From Bradyrhizobium tropiciagri (lineage in GTDB: Bacteria; Pseudomonadota; Alphaproteobacteria; Rhizobiales; Xanthobacteraceae), in the NCBI RefSeq assembly GCF_001189845.1, contig NZ_LFLZ01000028.1, positions 47,451 through 111,450 on the forward strand: DNA of 64,000 nt. The letters run 5' to 3'. Both the position numbers and the translations under genes were made by a program. Each line of letters opens with the position of its first letter. The stretch's first letter is position 1. The notes under the pieces were generated by a model that saw only the letters and a program-made list of their open reading frames with translations, searched no databases and was not told the DNA's origin. Of the stretch, positions 1-8,271 are shown in pieces.

Positions 1-2
1 GG

Positions 3-1052
3 CAATGGTTCGAGCAATGGATCGGAGCGGTCGCAACTGCCGTTGACGGCGTCGCGGGCAGGTTCATGCGCCGGCGCAGCGTCGAGTTCGACGAGAATGG
101 CGACGGCACGTTCACCGCCCGTCTCGCGGTGGCGAAGGATGGCTCGCCCCTGACGCCGGCGTCGTTCCGGCTCGATCACGACGCGCCGCAGCCTCCGCTG
201 CCGGCGGACTGGAAGACGGCCCTCGATGGCAGCCGCATCGAGGTGCGATTGCGATCGGATCATGTCGTCAGCCGCGTGCTCGACTTCCCGAGTCAGGCGG
301 CCGACTTCCTTGACGGGATGATCCGCGCGCAGGTCGACCGGCTGACGCCATGGACCGCCGCCGATGCAGTCTTCGGCTGGGGTTCGCCGCAGCCGATTTC
401 CAACGACCGCATCGAAGTCGCGTTCAGCGCCACCGCGGCGGCCAAGGTCGATCCGTTGATCCGGATGGCCAGGATGCTCGGCGCCGCCTCCATTGCGGTC
501 ACGGCGCCGGCGGTCGGCAGCGACGGTACCCCGCAGCAGGTGACGCTGCTCGACCGATCGCTGCGCGGCCTCGCCGGACCTGCGGTGCCGCGGCTGCTGC
601 GCATCGGCCTGGCCTCGACGGCGGCCGCGGCCGCGGTCTGCCTGCTGCTCAACATCTATGTCGGCGGCTGGCTGCAATCCGAGCAGGAGGACCTGCAACA
701 CCGCATCTCGCAGCGCCGTGCCGCGCTGCGTCTCGATGCCAATGGCGATACGTCCGGCCTCGGCCTGCTGGCCAAGCGCAAGCAGACGACGCCGTCGAGC
801 GTCATGGTTCTGGAAGCGATCTCGCGCGTGCTGCCCGACACGACCTATGTGACGGAGCTCCGCATCGAGGGCAACAAGGTGCAGGTGGTGGGGCTGACCC
901 AGGATGCGCCGTCCCTGATCCGGCTGCTGGAGCAGTCGCCGCAATTCACCCGCGCGACGTTCTTCGCGCCGACGACCCGCGCCGCGAATGAATCGGCGGA
1001 GCGGTTCCACGTCGAGGCCAATATCTCTGCTTATTTTGGATCCGGCTCATGA
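3..1052 (+). CDS. gspL: Type II secretion GspL/PilN-like protein (5' end outside window)
   Basis: Inner-membrane platform component that links the cytoplasmic ATPase to GspM in type II secretion. The reading frame is open right to the window edge, so the first ATG visible (position 66) is probably internal and the true start lies upstream. An N-terminal cytoplasmic part of roughly 200 residues is followed by one hydrophobic segment (LLRIGLASTAAAAAVCLLLN, about position 595-660) and a periplasmic ferredoxin-like part of the PilN/GspL type ending around VVGLTQDAPSLIRLLEQ. The stop overlaps the start of the next gene by 4 bases, as expected of an operon. The GspL assignment rests on this architecture and on the GspM-like gene behind it; PilN is the alternative name for the same fold. 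Confidence 0.75.
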   Translation, partial: QWFEQWIGAVATAVDGVAGRFMRRRSVEFDENGDGTFTARLAVAKDGSPLTPASFRLDHDAPQPPLPADWKTALDGSRIEVRLRSDHVVSRVLDFPSQAADFLDGMIRAQVDRLTPWTAADAVFGWGSPQPISNDRIEVAFSATAAAKVDPLIRMARMLGAASIAVTAPAVGSDGTPQQVTLLDRSLRGLAGPAVPRLLRIGLASTAAAAAVCLLLNIYVGGWLQSEQEDLQHRISQRRAALRLDANGDTSGLGLLAKRKQTTPSSVMVLEAISRVLPDTTYVTELRIEGNKVQVVGLTQDAPSLIRLLEQSPQFTRATFFAPTTRAANESAERFHVEANISAYFGSGS

Positions 1053-1609
1053 GCGCATCCCGATCGTTGACCGCCGTCAGCACCTCGCCACTGGTCGCGA
1101 CCGCGAGCTATCTCGGTCTGTTCGTGCTGCTGCTCTTTGTCGTCATCTCGTCGCTCTCGGACATCATCGGCCTGCGCAGCGATGTCGCGGCGTCGGCCGG
1201 GATGCTGGAGCAGTTGGAGGGACGATCGAAGGCGAAGACCGCGCCCGGAGAGGCGGCCATGCCGACCGGTTCCGCCTATCTCGAAGGGGCGACCGTCACG
1301 GTCGCCGGCGCCACCCTGCTGCAGCGGGTGTCGGGCGCGGTGATCAAGGCCGGCGGCAATGTGCTGTCGACGCAGCTCGACGTGCCCAACGCGCCGGCCA
1401 AGGCCGGCTTCATCAGCATGGTGGCAAGCAGCGAGATCGAGCAGGCGCAATTGCAGCAGGTGCTCTACGACCTCGAAGCCGGCATGCCGTTCCTGTTCAT
1501 CGACCAACTGGTGGTGCAACCGGTTGCCGACGAAGCTGCCAAGGGCCGCGATCCCGGCAAGTTGCGGGTGCTGCTTGGTGTCTCCGGACAATGGCGAGGA
1601 GCCAAATGA
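1049..1609 (+). CDS. gspM: Type II secretion system protein GspM
   Basis: A 186-residue bitopic inner-membrane protein: a short cytoplasmic N-terminus, one transmembrane helix (residues about 15-35, YLGLFVLLLFVVISSLSDII) and a periplasmic domain with the small alpha/beta fold typical of GspM/PilO, which dimerises with GspL. It starts inside the end of the GspL-like gene (ATGA overlap) and its own stop overlaps the next start, so the three genes are translationally coupled. Length and topology fit GspM. Sequence similarity within this family is weak, so the name depends partly on context. Confidence 0.75.
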   Translation: MSASRSLTAVSTSPLVATASYLGLFVLLLFVVISSLSDIIGLRSDVAASAGMLEQLEGRSKAKTAPGEAAMPTGSAYLEGATVTVAGATLLQRVSGAVIKAGGNVLSTQLDVPNAPAKAGFISMVASSEIEQAQLQQVLYDLEAGMPFLFIDQLVVQPVADEAAKGRDPGKLRVLLGVSGQWRGAK

Positions 1610-2253
1610 TGCGACGCTATGCTGCGACCATCGTGCTGTTGGCGGTGTCGGTTCATGCCGCATTGGCTGCCGTGCCTGACCGGTCCGGCGATGCGCTCGA
1701 TGCCGGGTTGCTCGACGAAACCCGCCTGGGTGGACCGGTGCTGAGTTCGCCGCCGGCCTCAGAGCCGGTGACGTCGGTCCGCGTGGCCCCTGCGCCGGCG
1801 CCGACGCCCCGGCCGCTCAGCGCCAATCCATTGTGGGGCATCCCGCTCACCACGCTGTCCAACACCCGCGACCGCCCGGTGTTCTCGCCGTCGCGGCGGC
1901 CGCCGCCTGTCGCCGTTGCGGAGCCGGAGGTCAGCAAGCCGCCGCCGCCACCGCCGCGCAAGGTCGCGACCGAGCCGCCGCCGCTGTCGCTGGTCGGCAC
2001 CATCTCCGGAGATGATGAAAGCTTCGGGATCTTTCTCGATCAATCGAACAAGACTGCACTGCGGCTGAGGATCGGCGACGATTTCCAGGGCTGGAAGCTG
2101 CGAACCATCAAGGCGCGCGAAGCCACGATGGAGAAAGACGAGCATGGCGCGGTGCTCACACTGCCGCAGCCCGGCGGTGATGAGAGCGGCGAGGCTCGCC
2201 TCGTTCCGGTCAGCACCGAGCGGAAGCCATTGGCCGCGCGGATCCAGAGGTGA
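1606..2253 (+). CDS. Type II secretion GspC/GspN-like periplasmic protein
   Basis: A 215-residue exported protein. An N-terminal signal/anchor (MMRRYAATIVLLAVSVHAAL) is followed by a proline-rich stretch (about residues 50-125, with SKPPPPPPRK) and a C-terminal beta domain (about 126-200: SLVGTISGDDESFGIFLDQ) that resembles the homology-region domain of GspC or PilP, which contacts the secretin. Two adjacent in-frame ATG codons (1606 and 1609) sit on the GspM stop; upstream in-frame codons belong to shadow reading and have no ribosome site. Alphaproteobacterial annotations usually call this protein GspN. It is the last gene of the operon in this direction, followed by a convergent prepilin peptidase. 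Confidence 0.65.
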   Translation: MMRRYAATIVLLAVSVHAALAAVPDRSGDALDAGLLDETRLGGPVLSSPPASEPVTSVRVAPAPAPTPRPLSANPLWGIPLTTLSNTRDRPVFSPSRRPPPVAVAEPEVSKPPPPPPRKVATEPPPLSLVGTISGDDESFGIFLDQSNKTALRLRIGDDFQGWKLRTIKAREATMEKDEHGAVLTLPQPGGDESGEARLVPVSTERKPLAARIQR

Positions 2254-2260
2254 TTGCGCG

Positions 2261-2752
2261 CTAATTCAACGCGAGCCAGTTTTGAAGGGCCGGCGTCAGG
2301 AGAAGCCCGAGCGCAAGAAACGGGCCGAACGGAATCGACGTCTGGCGCTTCATCTCGTGTCCTGCGAGTTGCAGGCCGCCGGCCACACCAAGTGCCGCGA
2401 GCGCCGCGATCAGCAGCAGGGTCGGAATCCCCGACGCGCCGACCCAGATCGCCGCTGCTGCAAGAAACTTGACGTCGCCAAGTCCCAACCCGTCCACGTG
2501 CCGTAGCGCAAAGTAAAGGCGCTGCAACAGCCAGAACACGATGCCGACGAGGGCGGCGATCGCCATCGCAGTGAGCGCGGCCGTCGTGCCGTCAGTGATG
2601 ACGGCGTTGGCAAGCCCGAGCGCTGCGATCGTAAGATTCAGCCAGTCGGGAATGATGCCGTGACGAAGATCGATCAGCGCAACGCTGCAGCAGAGCACGC
2701 AGAGCGCGCCGTAAGATGCAATGAAATAAAGAGCTTCGTGATCAATCTGCAT
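2261..2752 (-). CDS. Type IV prepilin peptidase, short A24 form
   Basis: Inner-membrane aspartyl protease that removes the leader from pseudopilins. Two catalytic-aspartate motifs are visible: DLRHGIIPDWLN near the N-terminus and GLGLGDVKFLAA in the middle (the GxGD motif). Hydrophobic segments account for nearly all of the remaining sequence. At about 163 residues it lacks the N-terminal methyltransferase domain and zinc-binding cysteines of full-length PilD/GspO, so it is the short CpaA-like form. I chose the ATG at 2752; a TTG at 2797 would add 15 residues without hydrophobic character. It converges on the type II secretion operon with only 7 bases between stops, which suggests it processes the pseudopilins of that system. 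Confidence 0.8.
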   Translation of the reverse strand: MQIDHEALYFIASYGALCVLCCSVALIDLRHGIIPDWLNLTIAALGLANAVITDGTTAALTAMAIAALVGIVFWLLQRLYFALRHVDGLGLGDVKFLAAAAIWVGASGIPTLLLIAALAALGVAGGLQLAGHEMKRQTSIPFGPFLALGLLLTPALQNWLALN

Positions 2753-2864
2753 GGTGACGGGACAAGTGTGACGCGTGAACACATTGTGTTGCAACAACTC
2801 GCGCGCGTTGAACAGTGCATTTTCATCGATCGGCAGCCGCGTGAGGCGCTTGCGGGATTGTGAT

Positions 2865-2881
2865 CGTCATCACCGATGACG
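2865..2881. promoter_or_regulatory. Inverted repeat between prepilin peptidase and imelysin genes
   Basis: CGTCATC-ACC-GATGACG is a perfect 7-bp inverted repeat with a 3-base spacer, lying between the divergent prepilin peptidase gene and the imelysin gene. Size and symmetry suit a dimeric repressor. No regulator is encoded next to it, so the factor is unknown. Confidence 0.35.
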
Positions 2882-2995
2882 AAACAGAAAAGATGCGACA
2901 AAAAGTCTGCGCTGTCACAAATCCGCATAGGATACCGACAATAGTTCGCTCCGCTACGTGCCGCGAGCCCTTCGCGGCAGATGAGTGGGTTGCCT

Positions 2996-3781
2996 ATGTA
3001 CAAGATGCGAGTGGCGGCGTGCCTGGCTTTGCTGGCAGCGTCGGCAAACGTGCGCGCCGCGAATGCGGGCGCTCTCGAGGACGGCGCCGAGCGTTATCGG
3101 CCGTACCTGATCGAGGGCGTTGGCAGCGCGCTGGCGGGCGCGCGTGCGTTGCGTGAACGCGCCGCTGCTGCGGATTTGCCCGGTGCAAAGAAGGCCTGGT
3201 TGTCGGCGCGCGCCGGCTGGGAGCGCTCGGAAGTGTTCACCGCGGGCTTCGTGCCCGAGCTCGATGCGCAGATCGACGCCTGGCCGAACGCGGACAGCGG
3301 GTTTCATGCCATCGAGGCCAAGCTGTTCGGCGCTGCGAGCACTGACGTTGCGACCGATGCGACGGGGCTCGTCGAGCATCTGAATGACCTTCACGGCAAG
3401 ATCAAGGACATCAAGCTGACGCCGCAGGGGCTGCTGGACGGCACGGCGCGGCTCGCCTACGAAGTCGGCGAGAGCAAGGCCGATGGCGGCGAGTCGCGCA
3501 TCAGCGGCACCTCGCTGGACGATATGCGCAACAATATCGCCGGCATCGACTTCGCCTATCACACGATTTTCTCTGCCGCGCTCAACACGGTGGACGGCAA
3601 GCTCGACGAGATGGTGACGAACCGCATCGAGCAGCTGCAGGCGATCGTCGCCACGCCCGACCTGCCTCACGTCAATATCGCCGATCTGCGCCGGACCAGC
3701 GAAGAGCTGGTCGTCGCGTTGCAGAGCGCCTCGGCAAAGCTCGGGCTGCAGCGCCCGACCCTGGAGGCGCAGGCGCGATGA
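2996..3781 (+). CDS. Imelysin family (M75/EfeO-like) exported protein
   Basis: A periplasmic or secreted four-helix-bundle protein of the imelysin/EfeO family, members of which bind or help import iron or are found beside haem peroxidases. It has a signal peptide (MYKMRVAACLALLAASANVR), the family helix pattern KKAWLSARAGWERSE, and the diagnostic GxHxxE motif as GFHAIE. The start at 2996 has a GAGTGGG stretch six bases upstream; an in-frame ATG at 2981 is an alternative. The stop overlaps the di-haem peroxidase start by 4 bases, so the two are co-translated. Peptidase activity has been doubted for the family and is not implied here. The pairing with a haem enzyme recalls EfeO with EfeB, although the partner here is MauG-like. 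Confidence 0.75.
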   Translation: MYKMRVAACLALLAASANVRAANAGALEDGAERYRPYLIEGVGSALAGARALRERAAAADLPGAKKAWLSARAGWERSEVFTAGFVPELDAQIDAWPNADSGFHAIEAKLFGAASTDVATDATGLVEHLNDLHGKIKDIKLTPQGLLDGTARLAYEVGESKADGGESRISGTSLDDMRNNIAGIDFAYHTIFSAALNTVDGKLDEMVTNRIEQLQAIVATPDLPHVNIADLRRTSEELVVALQSASAKLGLQRPTLEAQAR

Positions 3782-5154
3782 CATCGCTTCACCGGCGTCT
3801 GGCTGCGCTGCTCGCCGGTGTGATCACCGTTGCGCTGCACGGGCATGCGGTGGCGTTTCCGGTCGACGGCGACAAGACCGTGCTGCCGGTCGCGACCGAG
3901 CTGAACGAGGATGCGCTCGACAAGCCGCGCGAGGTGTTCCAGTCGGAGCGGACCGGAGCCAAGTCGTATCTGGTCAATCTCGGCGATCTCGCCTTCAACT
4001 CGCCGGGGCTGCTTGGCGAGGTGGCGCGGCAGGCCGGCGTGAGCTGCGGCACCTGCCACGTCAACGGCGCCAACAACGCAAAATTCTTCATGCCGAAGAT
4101 GTCGAGCCGGCCCGGCACGTTCGATACCACCGGCCCGCTGTTCAATCCGAAGGCCAACAACCTGGCGTTCGATCCGGTGCGGATTCCGAGCCTGCGCGGC
4201 GCGCGCTACCTTGCGCCCTACGGCGCCGACGGCCGGTTCGCTTCGCTGCGCGACTTCGTCCACAACGTCATCACCAGCGAGTTCGCCGGACCCGAGCCGT
4301 CGCCGGCAACGCTCGATGCGATCGTTGCCTATCTTCACGATATCGACTTCCTGCCCAATCCGAGCCTCGGTCCCGCCGGGCGGCTGGCCGGCAAGATCAC
4401 CGATGCGGAGCGCCGCGGCGAAGCGCTGTTCGCAAAGCCGTTCCAGCACGATCCTGCACTGAGCTGCGCGGGGTGCCACGTTCCGTCGTCCGGCTTTGTC
4501 GATCACCAGCAGCACGATGTCGGTTCGGGCGGACTGTTCAAGACGCCGACGTTGCGCAACGCCGACTTCAACGCGCCGTACTTCCACGACGGCCGGTTCG
4601 ATAATTACAACCAGGTGGTCGACTATTTCGACCGGACCTTTCAGCTCGAGCTCTCGGCGCAGGACAAGGGCGACCTCGTCGCCTACCTCACGGCCGTCGG
4701 CGATGGCGTGCAGCCTTATGAACGCGACGGCGCCGGTGCGACGCTGAAGGAGATCAACGATTTCTCGACGGTGCTCGCGACCGCGATTCCTGCCGGGGAC
4801 AAGGACGTTGTCGCGCTGGCGGTCGATACGATCGGCCGCGAGCTGCGCGAATTGACCGAGCAATATCCCGATCGCAAGAACACCAGCGTGTCGGGCGGCG
4901 AGCAGCAGCGTGTGCTTGCGCGCAACGGGCTGAAGGAGCTCGTGCTGACGCTGCGGCGAATCGAGATGGCCGTTGCAACGGGGCGCAATGCGGACGCTGC
5001 GACCGAGTTCAGGAATTATCGCAACCTGATGGCTGCTGCGGTGCCTGCGTTGTTGGCCAGCGCCGAGCCGTGGTCGCTGTTCAATCAAGGCGTGCATGAC
5101 CAGCATTACGCTGCACTTCGCGAGGTGATGCGATCGAGGCACGGTTCGCATTGA
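3778..5154 (+). CDS. Di-haem cytochrome c peroxidase / MauG-like protein, copy 1
   Basis: A 458-residue exported c-type cytochrome. A signal peptide is followed by two CxxCH haem sites, CGTCH at residues 90-94 and CAGCH at 230-234, in the arrangement of bacterial cytochrome c peroxidases and MauG. Conserved blocks include RIPSLRGARYLAPYGADGRF and VGSGGLFKTPTLRN. A helical C-terminal extension (from about residue 310) ends in SAEPWSLFNQGVHDQHYAALR and is shared with the second copy at 8272-9735. The reaction could be peroxide reduction or MauG-style oxidation of a partner protein; sequence alone cannot decide. It is coupled to the imelysin gene upstream, and a phosphoesterase gene follows after 238 bases. 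Confidence 0.85.
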   Translation: MTSLHRRLAALLAGVITVALHGHAVAFPVDGDKTVLPVATELNEDALDKPREVFQSERTGAKSYLVNLGDLAFNSPGLLGEVARQAGVSCGTCHVNGANNAKFFMPKMSSRPGTFDTTGPLFNPKANNLAFDPVRIPSLRGARYLAPYGADGRFASLRDFVHNVITSEFAGPEPSPATLDAIVAYLHDIDFLPNPSLGPAGRLAGKITDAERRGEALFAKPFQHDPALSCAGCHVPSSGFVDHQQHDVGSGGLFKTPTLRNADFNAPYFHDGRFDNYNQVVDYFDRTFQLELSAQDKGDLVAYLTAVGDGVQPYERDGAGATLKEINDFSTVLATAIPAGDKDVVALAVDTIGRELRELTEQYPDRKNTSVSGGEQQRVLARNGLKELVLTLRRIEMAVATGRNADAATEFRNYRNLMAAAVPALLASAEPWSLFNQGVHDQHYAALREVMRSRHGSH

Positions 5155-5178
5155 TTGACTTGTATTGTAGTGCAGTCG

Positions 5179-5195
5179 CGCAACACGCTGTTGCG
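5179..5195. promoter_or_regulatory. Inverted repeat after the first MauG-like gene
   Basis: CGCAACA-CGC-TGTTGCG, a perfect 7-bp inverted repeat 25 bases past the stop codon. No T-run follows, so it is either a weak hairpin terminator or an operator for the phosphoesterase gene 200 bases downstream. Confidence 0.35.
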
Positions 5196-5392
5196 TGCAT
5201 TGCTTCGTCAATTTTCGATCTTCAGTTGAAGAGTCGAATCGTGGAGATGCAGCGTGCGGCGGCAGATGTCTTCACAGAAAATCTTTGAACGTTTCGAAAT
5301 TTCTCGCGCGCTTTCACGTAAGCGAAAAGCATGCGTCATACTGTCGCACTAAGCAGGGCGTGTTGCTAACCGCAAACACCCTGAGGTCGACA

Positions 5393-7441
5393 ATGAGTTT
5401 GAATTACAAAAAGCACTGGCGAACCAGCACCGCGCTCTGCATCGCGTCATCGGTGCTCGTCGCAACAGCCGCATATGCCGCTCACTATCCGGGCGGTCGC
5501 AGTGATTGGGACAAGCGTTCGCATCACAATCACCAGGCGCACGAAGAGGGCGATCGTGCGAAGCATGATCACGGCGACAAGGATCACGACAAGGGCAAGA
5601 CGGCGTCGCCGATCAAGCACGTCATCATTCTGATCGGCGAGAACCGCGGTCTCGATCACACCTTCGGGATCTACAAGCCGAAGGGCAAGGGGCAGACCAT
5701 CTCCAACCTGTTGTCGAAGGGCATCGTCAACGAGGACGGGACGCCGGGACCGAACTTCGCGCAGGCGCAGCAGGCCTCGGTGGCTGGCCAGCCGTTGTAC
5801 TACATCGGTGCGCCGGCGATTTCGAAGTCGCCCTACAACGCGACCAATTTGATGCCGCAGCCGAACACCAACGGCACGCCGACGGCGCAGAGCGACGCGG
5901 CGCCCCCGTTCAAGACGATCACCGAGGCCAGCGTCGAGAAGGACATGGACCCGGCCGATCTCGACATCCTCACCACCGGCTTCAGCGGCCTGCCGACCGG
6001 TGTGCTGGATACCCGCGTTCCCGGCGCCGGCGGTCTGAACGGACCGTTCCCGCTGCAGGGTGAGCAGATCAGCGACGACGATTACACGGGCGACTCGACC
6101 CATCGCTTCTATCAGGATTGGCAGCAGGAAGACTGCAGCGCCGCCAACGCCACCAAGAAGAACAATTCGGGCTGCCTGAACGACCTGTTCCCGTTCGTGA
6201 TGGCGACCTATTCGGCGTCGAACAAGAGCATGGCCAACTCGATGGGCTTCTACAACGCCCAGCAGGGTCAGGCCCCGGTCCTGAAGATGCTCGCCGACCG
6301 CTTCACCCTGAGCGACAATTTCCACCAGTCGTTCCATGGCGGCACCGGCGCGAACCACTTCATGCTCGGCACCGGCGACGCGGCCTTCTGGAGCGACGGC
6401 AAGGGCAATCCGGTGACGCCGCCGGCGAACCTGATCGCCAACCCGAACCCGGTCACGGGCTCGGTCAACCGCTACACCGTCGACGGCAACTGGAGCAACT
6501 GTTCGGATGTGTTCCAGCCCGGCGTGAAGCCGATCGTCACCTATCTCAACAATCTGCCGTACGCGGCGGAGCCGAACTGCAAGCCCAACCACTACTACAT
6601 GCTCAATAACGTCAATCCGGGCTATCTGCCGAACGGCGCGCTGTCGGGCGGTAACAACGTTCCGCCGTCGTCGGTTCGCACGATCGGCGATGCGCTGATG
6701 GAGAAGAACATCTCCTGGGCGTTCTATGGTGGCGCGTTCAACGACGCCGTGGCGCTTGCCAATGCCGCGGTTGCCGCCAATCCGTCGAACCCCAACCTTG
6801 GCGCCGCTGCGCTCGCCGATCCGGCGCACGCTCTCGGCGTTGCCTACTGCCAGATCTGCAATCCGTTCCAGTATGCGACCTCGATCATGGCCAACCCGGC
6901 CGTGCGTCAGGCTCACATGAAGGACACTGCCGATCTGATCACGGCGATCCAGAACAACAAGCTGCCTGCGGTGTCGTTCGGCAAGCCGGACGGTCTGCTC
7001 GACGGTCACCCGCAGAGCTCGAAGGTTGATCTGTTCGAGGCCTATGTCCTGAACGTGCTCAACGCGCTGGAGAACAATCCGGAGCTGAAGGCTGACACCG
7101 CGGTCTTCATCACCTGGGACGAGGCCGGCGGCTACTGGGACTCCGGTTACCAGCAGTCGATCGACTTCTTCGGCGACGGACCGCGCATTCCGACCCTGAT
7201 CCTCTCGCCCTATTCGACGGGCGGCAAGGTCAATCACAACTACGCCGACCACGTTTCGCTGCTGAAGTTCATCGAACGCAACTGGGGCCTCCAGCCGCTG
7301 ACGAACCGCAGCCGCGACAACCTGCCGAACCCGAGCTACTCGAAGAACAACGAGTACGTCCCGACCAACAGCCCGGCGCTGTCTGACCTGTTCGACGCGT
7401 TCGACTTCAGCAAGCCGGTCAATTTGTCCTACACCGAGTGA
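5393..7441 (+). CDS. Exported PF04185 phosphoesterase (phospholipase C / acid phosphatase family), copy 1
   Basis: A 682-residue secreted hydrolase of the family containing PlcH/PlcN phospholipases and AcpA acid phosphatase, which cleave phosphoesters with a metal-assisted nucleophile. Signal peptide MSLNYKKHWRTSTALCIASS precedes a His-rich linker (about residues 44-66). Family motifs are ENRGLDHTFG (residues 83-92), a GGTGANHFMLGTGD block in the middle, TWDEAGGYWD, and FFGDGPRIPTLILSPYS near the C-terminus. I chose ATG 5393 because GAGG lies six bases upstream and the signal peptide begins there; a longer in-frame start at 5195 has no exported character. It may be a type II secretion substrate given the gene context. 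Substrate unknown. Confidence 0.85.
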   Translation: MSLNYKKHWRTSTALCIASSVLVATAAYAAHYPGGRSDWDKRSHHNHQAHEEGDRAKHDHGDKDHDKGKTASPIKHVIILIGENRGLDHTFGIYKPKGKGQTISNLLSKGIVNEDGTPGPNFAQAQQASVAGQPLYYIGAPAISKSPYNATNLMPQPNTNGTPTAQSDAAPPFKTITEASVEKDMDPADLDILTTGFSGLPTGVLDTRVPGAGGLNGPFPLQGEQISDDDYTGDSTHRFYQDWQQEDCSAANATKKNNSGCLNDLFPFVMATYSASNKSMANSMGFYNAQQGQAPVLKMLADRFTLSDNFHQSFHGGTGANHFMLGTGDAAFWSDGKGNPVTPPANLIANPNPVTGSVNRYTVDGNWSNCSDVFQPGVKPIVTYLNNLPYAAEPNCKPNHYYMLNNVNPGYLPNGALSGGNNVPPSSVRTIGDALMEKNISWAFYGGAFNDAVALANAAVAANPSNPNLGAAALADPAHALGVAYCQICNPFQYATSIMANPAVRQAHMKDTADLITAIQNNKLPAVSFGKPDGLLDGHPQSSKVDLFEAYVLNVLNALENNPELKADTAVFITWDEAGGYWDSGYQQSIDFFGDGPRIPTLILSPYSTGGKVNHNYADHVSLLKFIERNWGLQPLTNRSRDNLPNPSYSKNNEYVPTNSPALSDLFDAFDFSKPVNLSYTE

Positions 7442-7496
7442 TCGAGCTCTCGTCCTGGACGAGGTCTTGAATCCATCCAAGAATCCATCCAAGGCC

Positions 7497-7540
7497 GGCG
7501 CCGATCGAACCTTTGGTTTGGTCGGCGCCGTCATGTTTTG
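7497..7540 (+). terminator. Hairpin terminator after phosphoesterase 1
   Basis: Arms GGCGCCGA (7497-7504) and TCGGCGCC (7522-7529) pair perfectly around a 17-base loop, with a short T-rich tail. A 12-base direct duplication (aatccatccaag twice, 7470-7493) lies just upstream. Confidence 0.5.
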
Positions 7541-7573
7541 CCTGCCCATCAGCCGAACGACCGGGGATATGCG

Positions 7574-8260
7574 ATGACGCGCAGCGAGAGGACGTGCAAG
7601 GGACGCAGACGCGCGGCGGCCTATCTGTTTGTCGCCGCCATCCTGGCCGCTGCGCCGATGCCGGCCACGGCGCAGCAATTCTCCGCCGACCTCGTCGCGC
7701 GGAAGGACGATACGGCAACGGTCATAGGAACGCTGCGGGTCTCGGGCGGAAAAGCGCGCATCGAGGCGACTGCGCTGCCCGACGGCTTCTTCCTGATCGA
7801 TGCGGCCAGATCCGCCGCCTATTTCGTGCGGCCGGCCGCATATGTCTACATGAATGCGATGCAATCGAGCCCGCTCACCCAGCTGTTCGTGCCGGTCGAT
7901 CCCGACGATCCGTGCCGGCAATGGCTGGCGATGGCGCAGCTATCTGCGACGGTCGATCTTTCGACCTGGCACTGCCAGCACGATGGACAGGAAGCAATCG
8001 CGGGACGCAGCACCGAAATCTATCGAATCGCCGGACCGCCCGGTTTGAGCTTTACCGGCTGGATCGACCGCGCGCGCAGCTTTCCGGTGCAGATCAAGAC
8101 CGTGGACGGGACGGTGATATCAGCCGATCACATTCGGGACGAGCCCCAGCCGGCGCAAAGCTTCGAAATTCCCGCGGGTCTGCGCAAGTTCGATCCGCAA
8201 GCACTGATCCGCCGGATCCAGCAGAGCGACGTATGGGTCGAGCCGCCGGCGTCGCAGTGA
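7574..8260 (+). CDS. Small exported protein of unknown function
   Basis: A 228-residue protein with a clear N-terminal signal sequence (hydrophobic AAAYLFVAAILAAAPM, ending PATAQQ). The mature part is beta-rich with alternating stretches such as ATVIGTLRVSGGKARIEAT and a WIDRARSFPVQIKTVDG segment, reminiscent of LolA/DUF4412-type periplasmic folds, but I do not recognise a specific family. ATG 7574 has a GGGG stretch about 9 bases before it; an upstream ATG at 7538 lacks a site. It is transcribed in the same direction as phosphoesterase 1, after a likely terminator, and its stop lies 11 bases from the stop of the convergent second MauG-like gene. Confidence 0.6.
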   Translation: MTRSERTCKGRRRAAAYLFVAAILAAAPMPATAQQFSADLVARKDDTATVIGTLRVSGGKARIEATALPDGFFLIDAARSAAYFVRPAAYVYMNAMQSSPLTQLFVPVDPDDPCRQWLAMAQLSATVDLSTWHCQHDGQEAIAGRSTEIYRIAGPPGLSFTGWIDRARSFPVQIKTVDGTVISADHIRDEPQPAQSFEIPAGLRKFDPQALIRRIQQSDVWVEPPASQ

Positions 8261-8271
8261 TGGGCCGCGCG

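Noticed and set aside
988..1605. Long N-terminal extension of the GspC/N-like protein overlapping gspM
   Set aside because: It would overlap the whole of gspM in another frame. The signal sequence starts at the ATG pair at 1606/1609.
2912..2928. Possible Pho box (CTGTCACAAAT followed by CCGCAT)
   Set aside because: The first half and spacer fit the CTGTCAT-N4-CTGTCAT pattern, but the second half matches poorly, and no such site is seen before either phosphoesterase.
3667..5211. Long open frame on the minus strand opposite the first MauG-like gene (514 codons)
   Set aside because: The plus strand has two haem motifs and a signal peptide in a conserved frame. The antisense product is Arg-rich without domains, a usual effect of high GC content.
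5447..7921. 824-codon minus-strand frame opposite phosphoesterase 1
   Set aside because: Plus-strand frame has clear PF04185 motifs. The antisense frame is an Arg/Val-rich shadow.
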